This document shows positions 39,994 through 50,216 of a stretch of DNA of 64,000 nucleotides, one piece after another. Position numbers and translations under genes: made by a program. Source of the DNA: KK5 sp034043675 (GTDB taxonomy: Bacteria; Pseudomonadota; Gammaproteobacteria; Burkholderiales; Burkholderiaceae_C); contig NZ_JAXCLA010000007.1 of assembly GCF_034043675.1 (NCBI RefSeq), positions 434,001 to 498,000 of the forward strand. The letters run 5' to 3'. Below the pieces are notes generated by a model. That model saw only the letters and a list, made by a program, of their open reading frames with translations, searched no databases and was not told the DNA's origin. Position 1 is the first letter of the stretch, and every line of letters begins with the position of its first letter.

Positions 39994-40994
39994 TGGAACG
40001 CACTGATCGCAGCAAGACCGCCGGCCACTGGTGGGCCCGGCTGCACGGCTTCGGGCCGGTGGCGGGGCTCGTGGCGCTGTGCATCGTCGGCACCTTGCTG
40101 AACGGCGACTTCGCCACCTTGGACAACGCGATGAACGTGCTCACCCGCACCGCCTTCATCGGCATCATCGCGGTGGGCATGTGCTTCGTGATCATCAGCG
40201 GGGGCATCGACCTGTCGGTCGGCTCGATGGCGGCGCTGATCGCCGGCGCGGTGATCATCCTGATGAATGCGCTGGGTGAAAGGTTTGGCGAGAAGGGCGG
40301 CCTCGCGCCGCTGGCCATCGTCGTGATCGGCGCGGGCTTCGCCGTGCTGCTCGGCGCGCTGTTCGGCCTGGCCCACGGCCTCCTGATCACGCGCGGGCGC
40401 ATCGAGCCCTTCATCGTCACCCTGGGCACGCTGGGCATCTTCCGCGCCTACCTGACCTACTTCTCCAACGGTGGCGCGCTGACCCTGGACAACAAGCTGG
40501 CCGACACCTATGCGCCGGTCTACTACGGCGCGCTGCTGGGCGTGCCCATTCCGGTGTGGGTGTTCCTCGTCGTCGCCGTGCTCGGCGCCGCGCTGCTGAA
40601 CCGCACCGCCTACGGCCGCTACGTGCAGGCGATCGGCTCGAACGAGCAGGTGGCGCGCTATGCCGCCGTCGACGTGGATCACATCAAGCTGCTCACCTAC
40701 GTGCTGCTGGGCGCATGCGTCGGCATCGCGACCTTGCTCTACGTGCCGCGGCTCGGCTCCGCCTCACCCACCACCGGCCTGCTGTGGGAGCTGGAAGCGA
40801 TTGCCTCGGTGATCGTCGGCGGCACCGCGCTGAAGGGCGGCGCGGGCTCCATCACCGGCACCGTGGTCGGAGCGATCCTGCTCTCGGTCATCAGCAACCT
40901 GCTGAACCTCACCAGCATCATCAGCGTGTACCTCAACGCAGCCGTCCAAGGCTTCGTGATCATCGCCGTCGCATTCATGCAAAGACGGCGCTAG
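39993..40994 (+). CDS. Sugar ABC transporter permease (RbsC type)
   Basis: The 333-residue protein has eight to ten membrane segments and family motifs IISGGIDLSVGSMAAL and GTALKGGAGSITGTVVGAILL. ATG 39993 overlaps the ATPase stop (TGATGG); a TTG one codon earlier is less likely. It forms a homodimeric channel. Confidence 0.92.
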   Translation: MERTDRSKTAGHWWARLHGFGPVAGLVALCIVGTLLNGDFATLDNAMNVLTRTAFIGIIAVGMCFVIISGGIDLSVGSMAALIAGAVIILMNALGERFGEKGGLAPLAIVVIGAGFAVLLGALFGLAHGLLITRGRIEPFIVTLGTLGIFRAYLTYFSNGGALTLDNKLADTYAPVYYGALLGVPIPVWVFLVVAVLGAALLNRTAYGRYVQAIGSNEQVARYAAVDVDHIKLLTYVLLGACVGIATLLYVPRLGSASPTTGLLWELEAIASVIVGGTALKGGAGSITGTVVGAILLSVISNLLNLTSIISVYLNAAVQGFVIIAVAFMQRRR

Positions 40995-41032
40995 CGCAGT
41001 AGTCCCACCCCAAAACCAACGGAGACAAGTCG

Positions 41033-41989
41033 ATGAAGAAGATCACTCGCAGAATCGCTGTGGCCGCGCTCCTCGCTGCCAGCAGTGCCGGCGCCTTCGC
41101 GCAGAACAAGGTCAACCTCGGCGTGTCGATCCCGGCCGCCACGCACGGCTTCACCGGTGCCGTCGTCTACTGGGCCGGCGAGGCCAAGAGGGACCTGGAG
41201 AAGAAGTACCCGGACCTGAAGATCACCGTCCGCACCGCGGCCAACGCGGCCGAGCAGGCCAACCAGCTGCAGGATCTGCTGTCGGTGAACAAGATCAACA
41301 ACCTGCTGGTCTTCCCCTTCGAGTCCGCCGCGCTGACCAAGCCGGTGGCGCAGATCCACGACAAGGGCATCTACACCGTCGTCGTCGACCGCGGCCTCTC
41401 GGACACCTCCGCGCAGGACGCCTACATCTCCAACGACAACGTTTCCTTCTCGCGCAACGCGGCCGAGTTCATGGCCAAGTCGCTGAACGGCAAGGGTGAC
41501 ATCGTCATCCTGCGCGGCATCGCCACCACGGTGGACACCGAGCGGGTCGACAACTTCAACGAGGTGATGAAGAACCACCCCGGCATCAAGATCATGGATG
41601 CCAAGTTCGGCAACTGGAATCGTGACGATGCGTTCAAGGTGATGCAGGACTACCTGACCCGCTTCAAGCACATCGACGCCGTCTGGGCCGCCGACGACGA
41701 CATGGCCGTGGGCGTGCTGAAGGCGATCGACCAGGCCAAGCGCACCGACATCAAGCTGGTGTTCGGCGGCGCCAGCATGAAGGGCATGATCAAGACGCTG
41801 ATCGACGGCACCGACCCGCGCATCCAGGGCAACATCTGGTTCAGCCCGCGCTTCATCTACGAAGCCATCCGCATCACCGCCGAGGCCCGCCTGAAGGGCG
41901 AGAAGCTGCCGGCCACGACGATCTTCCCGTCGCCGCTGGTGACCAAGGAGAACGCCAAGCAGTACTACTTCCCCGACTCGCCGTTCTGA
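41033..41989 (+). CDS. Sugar ABC transporter substrate-binding protein (RbsB type)
   Basis: The 318-residue protein has a signal peptide (KKITRRIAVAALLAASSAGAFAQ, cleaved after AFA; here only summarised) and a periplasmic-binding-protein type I fold (SIPAATHGFTGAVVYWAG, DDDMAVGVLKAI). The ligand is a sugar or polyol. GGAGAC precedes ATG 41033. Confidence 0.9.
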   Translation: MKKITRRIAVAALLAASSAGAFAQNKVNLGVSIPAATHGFTGAVVYWAGEAKRDLEKKYPDLKITVRTAANAAEQANQLQDLLSVNKINNLLVFPFESAALTKPVAQIHDKGIYTVVVDRGLSDTSAQDAYISNDNVSFSRNAAEFMAKSLNGKGDIVILRGIATTVDTERVDNFNEVMKNHPGIKIMDAKFGNWNRDDAFKVMQDYLTRFKHIDAVWAADDDMAVGVLKAIDQAKRTDIKLVFGGASMKGMIKTLIDGTDPRIQGNIWFSPRFIYEAIRITAEARLKGEKLPATTIFPSPLVTKENAKQYYFPDSPF

Positions 41990-41991
41990 CC

Positions 41992-43025
<1,034 letters not shown>

Positions 43026-43029
<4 letters not shown>

Positions 43030-44201
43030 TGAACGCCCTGAATCGTTTCCCCCGCAAGCTGCGCTACGCGATGGTGGGCGGCGGCCTCGATGCCTTCATC
43101 GGCTCGGTGCACCGCCATGCGATGGCGCTGGATCATCACTACGAGCTGGTGGCCGGCGCGCTGTCCTCGACGCGCGAGAAGTCCATCGCCTCCGGCCGCG
43201 AGCTGGGTCTTGCCGACGATCGCAACCACGGCAGCTGGCAGGAACTGCTGGACGACGAGCTGAAGCGGCCGGCGCACGAGCGCATCGACCTCGTCGTGAT
43301 CGTCACGCCCAACCACATCCACTTCGAGGTGGCGCAGGCCTTCGCCGATGCGGGCATCCACGTCGTCTGCGACAAGCCGCTGGTGCACACGTCGGAGCAG
43401 GCGCAGCAGCTGGTCGACACGGTGGCGCGCCGCGGCGTGGTCTTCGGCGTGACCTACAACTACACCGGCTATCCGATGGTGCGGCAGGCCCGCGAAATGG
43501 TGCGTGCCGGCGTCATCGGCCCGGTCCGCAAGGTGGTGATGGAGTACCACCAGGGCTGGCTGGCGACCCTGCTCGAAGCCGGCAAACACAAGCAGGCCGA
43601 CTGGCGCACCGACCCGGCCCGCACCGGCATTGCCGGCGCGATCGGCGACATCGGCTCCCATGCGGAGAACCTGGTCGCCACTGTGACGGGCCTGGAGATC
43701 GAATCGCTGTGCGCGGACCTGACGACCTTCGTGCCCGGCCGCCGCGTGGACGACGACGGCAACCTGCTCCTGCGCTTCAAGGGCGGTGCGCGCGGCGTGA
43801 TGGCCATCTCGCAGATCGAGGCCGGCAACGAGAACGACATCCGCCTGCGGGTGTTCGGCGAGCGCGGCATGCTCGACTGGCAGCAGGAGGATCCGAACCG
43901 CCTGATCCATGCGCCGCTCGACGGCCCGCGGATGACGCTGACGCGCGGCTCCACCTGGCTCAGCGAAGCGGCGCTGAAGGCCTGCCGCATGCCGACCGGT
44001 CATCCCGAGGCCTTCATCGAGGCCTTCGCGAACGTCTACATCGGCGTCGCGGCCGACATCCATGCGCGCGTGGCGACCGGAAAGCCGGCCACCTTGGAGG
44101 ATGCAGAGTACCCGCGCGTGGAGGATGGCGCACGCGGCGTGCGCTTCATCGAGAAAACGGTGGCGTCCTCGAAGTCCGAACTGAAATGGACGCCGTTCTA
44201 G
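43026..44201 (+). CDS. Gfo/Idh/MocA family oxidoreductase
   Basis: The 391-residue protein has a Rossmann-type start (LRYAMVGGGLDAFIGSVHR), CDKPLVHTSEQAQ with the catalytic-type Lys, and DIGSHAENL with a conserved His. With the preceding isomerase it forms the second oxidoreductase/isomerase pair in the window. The start is at the ATGATGA overlap with the isomerase stop. Confidence 0.87.
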
Positions 44202-44220
44202 CGCCTATCAAGCGAGCCTA

Positions 44221-45771
44221 TCAAGCCAGCTTGAAGGTCGACACCAGGCTCGTCAGGCGCAGCGCCTGCTGCTTCAGGCTGTCCGCCGCGGCGGCGGCTT
44301 CTTCCACCAGCGCGGCGTTCTGCTGGGTCACCTGGTCGAGCTGCATCACCGCGTTGCCGACCTGATCGATGCCTTCGCTCTGCTCCCGGCTGGCGGAGCT
44401 GATCTCGCCGATCATCACGCTGACCTGCTGCACCTGCTGGACGACCTTCTGCATCGTCTTGCCGGCATCGCCGACGAGACGGTTGCCGGCCTCGACGGTT
44501 TCGACGCTCTCGCCGATCAGCGTCTTGATCTCGCGCGCGGCGGTGGCCGAGCGTCCCGCCAGCGCGCGCACCTCGCCGGCCACGACGGCAAAGCCGCGGC
44601 CCTGCTCGCCGGCGCGTGCGGCCTCGACCGCAGCGTTCAGCGCCAGGATATTGGTCTGGAAGGCGATGCCGTCGATCACGCCGATGATCTCGGCGATGCG
44701 CTTGCTGGCGTTGCTGATGCGCTCCATCGTCTGCACGGCTTCGCCGACCACCTCGCCGCCCTGCACGGCCACCTGCATGGCGCTGGTGGCCATGTCGGTC
44801 GCGGCGCGCGCGGTCTCGGCGTTCTGCTTCACCGTGGCGGTGAGCTGCTCCATGGTCGCGGCCGTCTCCTCCAGGTTGCTGGCCTGCTGCTCGGTGCGCT
44901 GGCTCAGGTCGGCGTTGCCCGAGGCGAGCTGGCCCGTGCCCGTCGCGATGGATTCCGAGCTCTCGCGGACCTGCGCGACGATGTTGGAGAGCTGGCTCGT
45001 CATCTGATCCAGCGCGGACATCAGCTGCCCGGTCTCGTCCCGCGTCGTGACCGTCATGCGCGACTGGAGATCGCCGCTGGCGACGGACTTGGCCATCGCC
45101 ACCGAGTCCGACAGCGGCGAGGTGATCGAGCGGGAGACCCACCACGCGAAGCCGACGGCTGCGAAGGTGGCGACGATCGTCAGGCCCACGACCATCCAGG
45201 TGCTGGAGGTGACGAGCGCGTCCGCTTCCACGGCCGCCGCCGCCATCAGCTTCTCCTGGTGATCGGACAGATCGTCGAGCGCCGCCATGTACTTGAGCTG
45301 CTGGGCGCGCATGACCTGCAGGACATGGGTGCGGGCCTCCGCCATGCGGCTCTCGCGCACATGGGCCATCAACTGCGCGAGTTCCTTGTCGAACTGCTCG
45401 CGGTCGCTGCGGACCACGTCGAGGCGCTTCTGGCCTTCGCTGCCGCCGCTGATCATCTCGTCGAGCCGGTCCACGATCGGGCCGACCTTGGCGCGCGATT
45501 TCTCCAGGCCGTCCATCTCGTTCTTGATGTCGGCCTCCTTTTCGAAGAGCAGCAGGTTGCGCGCCATGCGCGCCTGCAGGTTCACCTCTTCCTTGATGTC
45601 GCCGACCAGCTGGACCTTGACGTAGCGGTCCTCGGTCACGGACTTCAGCGAGGCGTTGATGCTCTTCAGCGAATGCACCGCCAGCATCGATACCAGGCAC
45701 GACAGGACGAGGCAGACGCCGAATGCCAGGCCCAGGCGCCTGGAGATTTTCAGGTTCGAGAGAAATCGCAT
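44221..45771 (-). CDS. Methyl-accepting chemotaxis protein
   Basis: The 516-residue chemoreceptor has a first membrane helix (about 12-34), a periplasmic four-helix-bundle sensor, a second helix near 190-210 (WMVVGLTIVATFAAVGFAWWV), a HAMP domain, and a cytoplasmic signalling tip EIIGVIDGIAFQTNILALN followed by AAVEAARAGEQGRGFAVVA. The C-terminal pentapeptide for CheR/CheB docking is absent. ATG 45771 gives the normal membrane start. It converges with the second sugar operon and may sense its substrate. Confidence 0.93.
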   Translation of the reverse strand: MRFLSNLKISRRLGLAFGVCLVLSCLVSMLAVHSLKSINASLKSVTEDRYVKVQLVGDIKEEVNLQARMARNLLLFEKEADIKNEMDGLEKSRAKVGPIVDRLDEMISGGSEGQKRLDVVRSDREQFDKELAQLMAHVRESRMAEARTHVLQVMRAQQLKYMAALDDLSDHQEKLMAAAAVEADALVTSSTWMVVGLTIVATFAAVGFAWWVSRSITSPLSDSVAMAKSVASGDLQSRMTVTTRDETGQLMSALDQMTSQLSNIVAQVRESSESIATGTGQLASGNADLSQRTEQQASNLEETAATMEQLTATVKQNAETARAATDMATSAMQVAVQGGEVVGEAVQTMERISNASKRIAEIIGVIDGIAFQTNILALNAAVEAARAGEQGRGFAVVAGEVRALAGRSATAAREIKTLIGESVETVEAGNRLVGDAGKTMQKVVQQVQQVSVMIGEISSASREQSEGIDQVGNAVMQLDQVTQQNAALVEEAAAAADSLKQQALRLTSLVSTFKLA

Positions 45772-45853
45772 GGTGATGGGTCCCGTTTGGAAGCTACTTT
45801 GCAATTGTTCACACAAATGTAACGGCGCCAAGCCGCGATCGCCGCAAGCGGTG

Positions 45854-45870
45854 GTAGGCAAATTGCCTAC
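45854..45870. promoter_or_regulatory. Inverted repeat overlapping a -10-like box before the metal transporter
   Basis: GTAGGCAA-A-TTGCCTAC is a perfect 8-base inverted repeat with a one-base centre. TACAAT at 45868-45873 could be a -10 box, so binding here would block transcription of the leader at 45902. The site does not match a metal-regulator box that I know with confidence. Confidence 0.5.
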
Positions 45871-45901
45871 AATCCGCGCTCCTCAACTTGACGGCATTGC
45901 C

Positions 45902-45946
45902 ATGACCCCAGCACCTAGTTGCTGGCCTTCGCCGTCCAGTCTTTGA
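45902..45946 (+). CDS. Proline-rich leader peptide before the Nramp-related transporter (MgtL-like)
   Basis: A 14-codon frame, MTPAPSCWPSPSSL, starts at ATG 45902 and stops with TGA at 45944-45946. Prolines fall at positions 3, 5, 9 and 11. Salmonella MgtL begins MEPDPTPLP and uses proline codons to sense Mg2+ through ribosome destabilisation. Hairpins CCAGCA/TGCTGG (45908-45925) lie inside the frame and AGCCGTC/GACGGCT (45946-45965) at its stop. No clear ribosome site is seen, so translation is unproven. Confidence 0.45.
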   Translation: MTPAPSCWPSPSSL

Positions 45947-46095
45947 GCCGTCGCCCTTGACGGCTGGAAGTACCGGGCGGTGGGGGCATCGACCTGACCA
46001 TCCCCGGGACTTCGAGTCCGCCGAAGCGCGTGCGCGTGTTCGGCCCTCTGCCCGGAATCTCTGATCACCTGCGGCCCAAGGAGCGCCGCATTCTT

Positions 46096-46117
46096 CCGCC
46101 GCGCCCTCGCGCGGCGG
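46096..46117 (+). promoter_or_regulatory. Stable hairpin just before the transporter ribosome site
   Basis: CCGCCGCGC at 46096-46104 pairs perfectly with GCGCGGCGG at 46109-46117 around CCTC. GGGGAG (46119-46124) follows directly, then GTG 46131. There is no T run, so it is not an intrinsic terminator; it may hide or present the ribosome site or provide a pause. Confidence 0.6.
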
Positions 46118-46130
46118 CGGGGAGACACCC

Positions 46131-47462
46131 GTGCAACAACTGATTGTTCGCAACCTCTTTCTGGCGGCTCGCACCCTCGCGTCCATCCGCCGGCAACTGC
46201 CTGATGGCAAGGACCTGGCGCGCCGCCTGGGCCCCGGACTCATCACCGGTGCGGCCGATGACGATCCGAGCGGCATCGCCACCTATTCGCAGGCCGGCTC
46301 GCAGTTCCGCTTCGGCCTGGTCTGGACGCTGCTGCTGACCACGCCGCTGATGATCGGCATCCAGATGCTCTCGGCCCGCATCGGCTGGGTCACCGGCCAG
46401 GGCCTGGGCGCCAACATCGCCCGCGTCTGCCCGCGCTGGCTGACGATGTCGCTGGTCGCGCTGCTGGTGGTGGCCAACACCATCAACATCGCGGCCGACA
46501 TCGGCGCCATGGCCGAGGCCGCGCATCTGCTGCTGGCGGGCAAGCAGCAGCTCTACGTCCTCGCCTTCGGCTTGCTCTGCGTGCTGGGCCAGCTGCTGTT
46601 CTCGTACGAACGCTCGGTGCGCATCCTGAAGTGGCTGACGCTGGCGCTGTTCGCCTATTTCGCGGTCGTCCTGGTCGTGCAGGTGCCGTGGCGGCGGGCC
46701 ACCGTCGAATCGCTGCAGCCCTGGCGCTTCTTCCCGGAAGGGACCTCCGTTGGCGACTACGCCAGCATGGTGGTCGCCATGCTCGGCACGACGATCAGCC
46801 CCTATCTGTTCTTCTGGCAGGCGTCCCAGGAGGTGGAGGACGGCCTGCGCCGGCCCGACGAGGCCACCTTGCGCAGCCAGCCGGCCTATGCGCGCGAGCA
46901 CCTGTTCCGCATCAAGGCCGACACCTATGTGGGCATGCTGTTCTCCAACGCGATTGCGCTGTGCATCGTGCTGGCCACCGCGGTCACCTTGAACCTGCAT
47001 GGCATCACCAACATCCAGACCTCGTCCCAGGCGGCGGAGGCGTTGCGCCCGGTCGCCGGCGATTTCGCGTTCGGCATCTTCGCGCTGGGCATCATCGGCA
47101 CCGGCCTGCTGGCGGTGCCGGTGCTGGCGGGCTCGGCGGCCTACGCGGTCAGCGAGGTGTTCGGCTGGCGGTCGGGGCTCTCGCGCGGCTTCCACGAGGC
47201 CCGCGGCTTCTACCTGATCATCATCGCGGCGACCGGCATCGGCACCTTGATGAGCGTGTTCGAGCTGGACCCGATCAGGGCGCTGGTGTGGAGCGCCATC
47301 GTCAACGGCGTGATCTCGGTGCCCATCATGGTGGTCATGATGTGGATCGGCCAGTCCCGCCGCCTGATGGGCGACTGGACCATCTCGCCACGGCACCGCT
47401 TCTTCGGCTGGTCCGCCACGCTGGTGATGGCTGTCGCCGTGCTGGCGATGCTCGCCACCTGA
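46131..47462 (+). CDS. Nramp-related divalent metal transporter without the metal-binding methionine
   Basis: The 443-residue protein has about eleven membrane helices. Helix 1 carries DDDPSGIATYSQAG where MntH has DPGN. Helix 6 reads AMLGTTISPYLFFWQASQ where MntH has the MPH motif with the soft-metal-binding Met. Loss of that Met is known in Nramp-related Mg2+ transporters, which pass Mg2+ or Mn2+. GTG 46131 with GGGGAG is the best start. It is followed after 35 bases by an OprB-like porin. Confidence 0.85.
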   Translation: MQQLIVRNLFLAARTLASIRRQLPDGKDLARRLGPGLITGAADDDPSGIATYSQAGSQFRFGLVWTLLLTTPLMIGIQMLSARIGWVTGQGLGANIARVCPRWLTMSLVALLVVANTINIAADIGAMAEAAHLLLAGKQQLYVLAFGLLCVLGQLLFSYERSVRILKWLTLALFAYFAVVLVVQVPWRRATVESLQPWRFFPEGTSVGDYASMVVAMLGTTISPYLFFWQASQEVEDGLRRPDEATLRSQPAYAREHLFRIKADTYVGMLFSNAIALCIVLATAVTLNLHGITNIQTSSQAAEALRPVAGDFAFGIFALGIIGTGLLAVPVLAGSAAYAVSEVFGWRSGLSRGFHEARGFYLIIIAATGIGTLMSVFELDPIRALVWSAIVNGVISVPIMVVMMWIGQSRRLMGDWTISPRHRFFGWSATLVMAVAVLAMLAT

Positions 47463-47497
47463 GTCCACCCTTCGGCCCCTTTCTCTTCGGTGTTGTC

Positions 47498-48808
47498 ATG
47501 CGAGTTCAATTTCGCGGCCTCGGGCTGCTCATCGCTTTCGTCTTCCTGACGTCCATCGGCTGCGCGGCGCGCGCGCAGGAAGCCTGGAACGCCCATTTCC
47601 AGAGCACCTACGTCCGCCAGTTCAAGCCGACCTTCCATTCACCCTATGCCGGCCCTAACAGCCTGTCCGGCCAGGCCGAGACCAGCTACTCCTTCACCGG
47701 CACGGCCGCGTTCGGGCTGCGCCTGCCTTCGGCGACGGAGGTCTACTTCGATCCCGAGATTGCCCAGGGCATCGCCATGTCCGGCCTGCTGGGGCTGGCG
47801 GGCTTTCCGAATGGCGAGCTGGCCAAGACCTCCGGCGACAAGCCCAAGGCCTACGTCGCGCGCCTGTTCGCGCGCCACACCGTCGAGCTGGGCGGCGAGT
47901 CGCAATCGCTGGAGTCTTCGGCCAACCAGCTCGGTGGCGCGACCACCGCGAACCGGCTCATACTCACGGCCGGCGTGCTCTCGGTGCTGGACATCTTCGA
48001 CGTCAACGCCTATGCGCACGATCCGCGCATGCAGTTCATGAACTGGGCGCTGATGACGCATGCGGCCTACGACTACGCGGCCGACTCGCGCGGCTACACC
48101 CAGGGCCTTGCGGCGGAATACATCGTGGGGAACTGGGCGCTGCGCGCGGGGCGTTTCGCGGTGCCGAAGGAGCCGAACCAGCTCCAGCTTGACCACCACC
48201 TGTTCACGCATTTCAGCGACCAGATCGAGGCCAGCCACGACTACGAGCTGGCCGGGCAGTCGGGCACCGTGCGGCTGCTGATGTTCCGCATGCGGGCGGT
48301 GATGGCGCGGTATGGCGATGCGCTCGGCGACGAGGGACCGCCGCAACCGCTGGCCGATGTGCGCCGCGGCAATCAGGTGAAGCAGGGTTTCGGCCTCAAC
48401 GTCGAGCACCACCTGTCGGAAGACTTGGGCGCCTTTGCGCGCGCCTTCCGCGCCGACGGGAAGACCGAGACCTACGCCTTCACCGAGGCCGACGCATCGG
48501 TGTCGGCCGGCCTTCAGCTGAAGGGCTCGGCCTGGACCCGTAGTGACGACGTGCTGGGGCTCGGCGTGGCCCGGAGCAGCCTGGCGGCCGAGCACCGCCG
48601 CTACCTTCAGGACGGCGGTGCGACCTTCTTCCTCGGCGACGGCGCTTTGCGCTACCGGCCGGAACAGGACCTGGAGCTGTACTACAGCGCGGACCTTGCC
48701 CATGGCCTGTTCCTGACCGGTGACGCCCAGCGCATACGGAACCCGGGCTACAACGCCGATCGTGGCCCGGTGTCGGTCTACTCAATCCGGCTGCGCTGGG
48801 AGAGCTGA
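47498..48808 (+). CDS. OprB-family outer membrane porin
   Basis: The 436-residue protein has a signal peptide (FRGLGLLIAFVFLTS, AARAQ cleavage) and a beta-barrel body with alternating residues, ending SVYSIRLRWES (terminal Ser, not the usual Phe). Family motifs are GRFAVPKEPNQ and the C-terminal region RNPGYNADRGPVSVYSIRLRWE. OprB-like porins usually pass sugars, but Bradyrhizobium MnoP, an outer-membrane Mn2+ channel, works with MntH. Position after an Nramp-like gene suggests metal passage here. Confidence 0.8.
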   Translation: MRVQFRGLGLLIAFVFLTSIGCAARAQEAWNAHFQSTYVRQFKPTFHSPYAGPNSLSGQAETSYSFTGTAAFGLRLPSATEVYFDPEIAQGIAMSGLLGLAGFPNGELAKTSGDKPKAYVARLFARHTVELGGESQSLESSANQLGGATTANRLILTAGVLSVLDIFDVNAYAHDPRMQFMNWALMTHAAYDYAADSRGYTQGLAAEYIVGNWALRAGRFAVPKEPNQLQLDHHLFTHFSDQIEASHDYELAGQSGTVRLLMFRMRAVMARYGDALGDEGPPQPLADVRRGNQVKQGFGLNVEHHLSEDLGAFARAFRADGKTETYAFTEADASVSAGLQLKGSAWTRSDDVLGLGVARSSLAAEHRRYLQDGGATFFLGDGALRYRPEQDLELYYSADLAHGLFLTGDAQRIRNPGYNADRGPVSVYSIRLRWES

Positions 48809-50089
48809 CTACGTCGCGCGCTGCAGGTCGGCCACCTTGCTGCCGGTCGAGGCAGTGCTGAACTTGCTGTCCGGCCGCATGCGGAAGGCCAGCAGCACGC
48901 CCAAGGCCATCAGCAGCATGCTGCCGGCGAAGGGCAGTTCCCAGCTGCCGAAGCGGTCGATCAGCAGGCCGGAGACGACCGGCGAGACGATGGCCGCGGC
49001 GGCGGAGCCGGTGTTCATCATGCCGCTGGCGGTGCCGGAGTGTTCCGGCGCGATGTCCATCGGGATCGCCCACATCGGGCCGATCGTCATCTCGGCGAAG
49101 AAGAAGCCGGCCGACAGGCTCAGCACCGATACCGTGAGGTTGTGCGTCAGCATCAGCGGCACCAGCGAGATCAGGGTCAGCAGCATGCAGATCGCGACCA
49201 TCCAGCTGCGCGACTTGTTCAGGTTGCCGGTGCGCTCGTAGAGCTTGTCGGTGACCCAGCCGCCCAGCGTGTCGCCGAGGACGCCGGCGAAGAACACGCT
49301 GGAGGCGAACAGCGCGGACTTCTTCAGGTCCAGGTCATAGCTGTGCAGGAAGTACTGCGGGATCCAGCTCAGGAACAGCCAGAGCGTCCAGCCGTAGCAG
49401 AAGTAGACGATCGTGACCGGGGCCATGCGGCGGAACAGCGGGCCCCAGGGCACCGGCGCGCCCTTGGCCTTCGGCGGCGGCAGCAGGGCCGTCTCCTCGG
49501 CCGTGATGCGTGGGTGGTCCTTCGGGTGTTCGGTGAACACGAGCCACCAGACGGCGACCCAGGCAAAGCTGATGATCGCGCAGATGTAGAAGGACTCGCG
49601 CCAGCCGTAGGCGGCCATGCTCCAGACCATCGCTGCCGGCGCCACCGCGTTGCCGATGCGTGCGGCCGCATGGGTGATGCCCTGGGCGAAGCCGCGCTTC
49701 TCCTTGGCGACCCAGCGCGACATGGCCGAGGTGGCCGCCGGAAAGGTCGCCCCTTCGCCCAGGCCCAGCAGCACCCGCGCCACCAGCATCGAGGCCAGGC
49801 CGCTGGCCCAGCCGGTCATCATCGTCGCCAGCGCCCAGACGACGCCGCAGGCGATCAAGGTGCGCTTGGCGCCGAAGCGGTCGCTGACCCAGCCGCCGAT
49901 GATCTGGAAGATCAGGTAGGGGTAGGCGAAGGCCGAGAACACCAGACCGATCTCGGTCTTGTTGAGCCCGAACTCCGGCCCGAAGCCGGCCGCGGCCGTG
50001 CTGACGTTGACCCGGTCGAGGTAGGTGATGAAATACATCAGGCACAACATGGTGATCACCACGTTGGTCGCTCGAAACATCTTCTTCAT
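48809..50089 (-). CDS. MFS transporter, anion:cation symporter type
   Basis: The 426-residue protein has twelve predicted membrane helices and MFS loop motifs (GWVSDRFGAKRTLIACG; GWVTDKLYERTG). YFITYLDRVNVSTAA in helix 1 is typical of the GudP/ExuT/TtrB carriers that bring in organic acids. ATG 50089 is chosen. It directly abuts the convergent porin gene (no spacing) and follows the aminotransferase gene on the same strand. Confidence 0.88.
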   Translation of the reverse strand: MKKMFRATNVVITMLCLMYFITYLDRVNVSTAAAGFGPEFGLNKTEIGLVFSAFAYPYLIFQIIGGWVSDRFGAKRTLIACGVVWALATMMTGWASGLASMLVARVLLGLGEGATFPAATSAMSRWVAKEKRGFAQGITHAAARIGNAVAPAAMVWSMAAYGWRESFYICAIISFAWVAVWWLVFTEHPKDHPRITAEETALLPPPKAKGAPVPWGPLFRRMAPVTIVYFCYGWTLWLFLSWIPQYFLHSYDLDLKKSALFASSVFFAGVLGDTLGGWVTDKLYERTGNLNKSRSWMVAICMLLTLISLVPLMLTHNLTVSVLSLSAGFFFAEMTIGPMWAIPMDIAPEHSGTASGMMNTGSAAAAIVSPVVSGLLIDRFGSWELPFAGSMLLMALGVLLAFRMRPDSKFSTASTGSKVADLQRAT

Positions 50090-50141
50090 GGCTTGTCTCC
50101 GATCTGTCGTCTGTCGTTTGCGCATGAGGGCGAGTCGATCC

Positions 50142-50170
50142 ACCACGCCTCGTTCCTGACGAGGCGTGGT
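50142..50170 (-). other. Strong intercistronic hairpin between the aminotransferase and MFS genes
   Basis: ACCACGCCTCG (50142-50152) pairs perfectly with CGAGGCGTGGT (50160-50170) around a 7-base loop. No T run follows on either strand, so it likely stabilises the upstream transcript or blocks exonucleases rather than ending transcription. Confidence 0.6.
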
Positions 50171-50216
50171 ATCAACGCGCGGTGAGAAGCGGGTAGGCCC
50201 GCGGCCGGTCGGCGCC

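Noticed and set aside
44198..45700. 500-codon open frame on the minus strand in another phase of the chemoreceptor gene
   Set aside because: The chemoreceptor frame at 44221-45771 has HAMP and signalling-tip motifs; the other frame has none and is a phase shadow.
45902..46130. M-box Mg2+ riboswitch or yybP-ykoY Mn2+ riboswitch in the transporter leader
   Set aside because: I could not find the conserved M-box or yybP-ykoY core sequences; the leader is better described by the short proline frame and simple hairpins.
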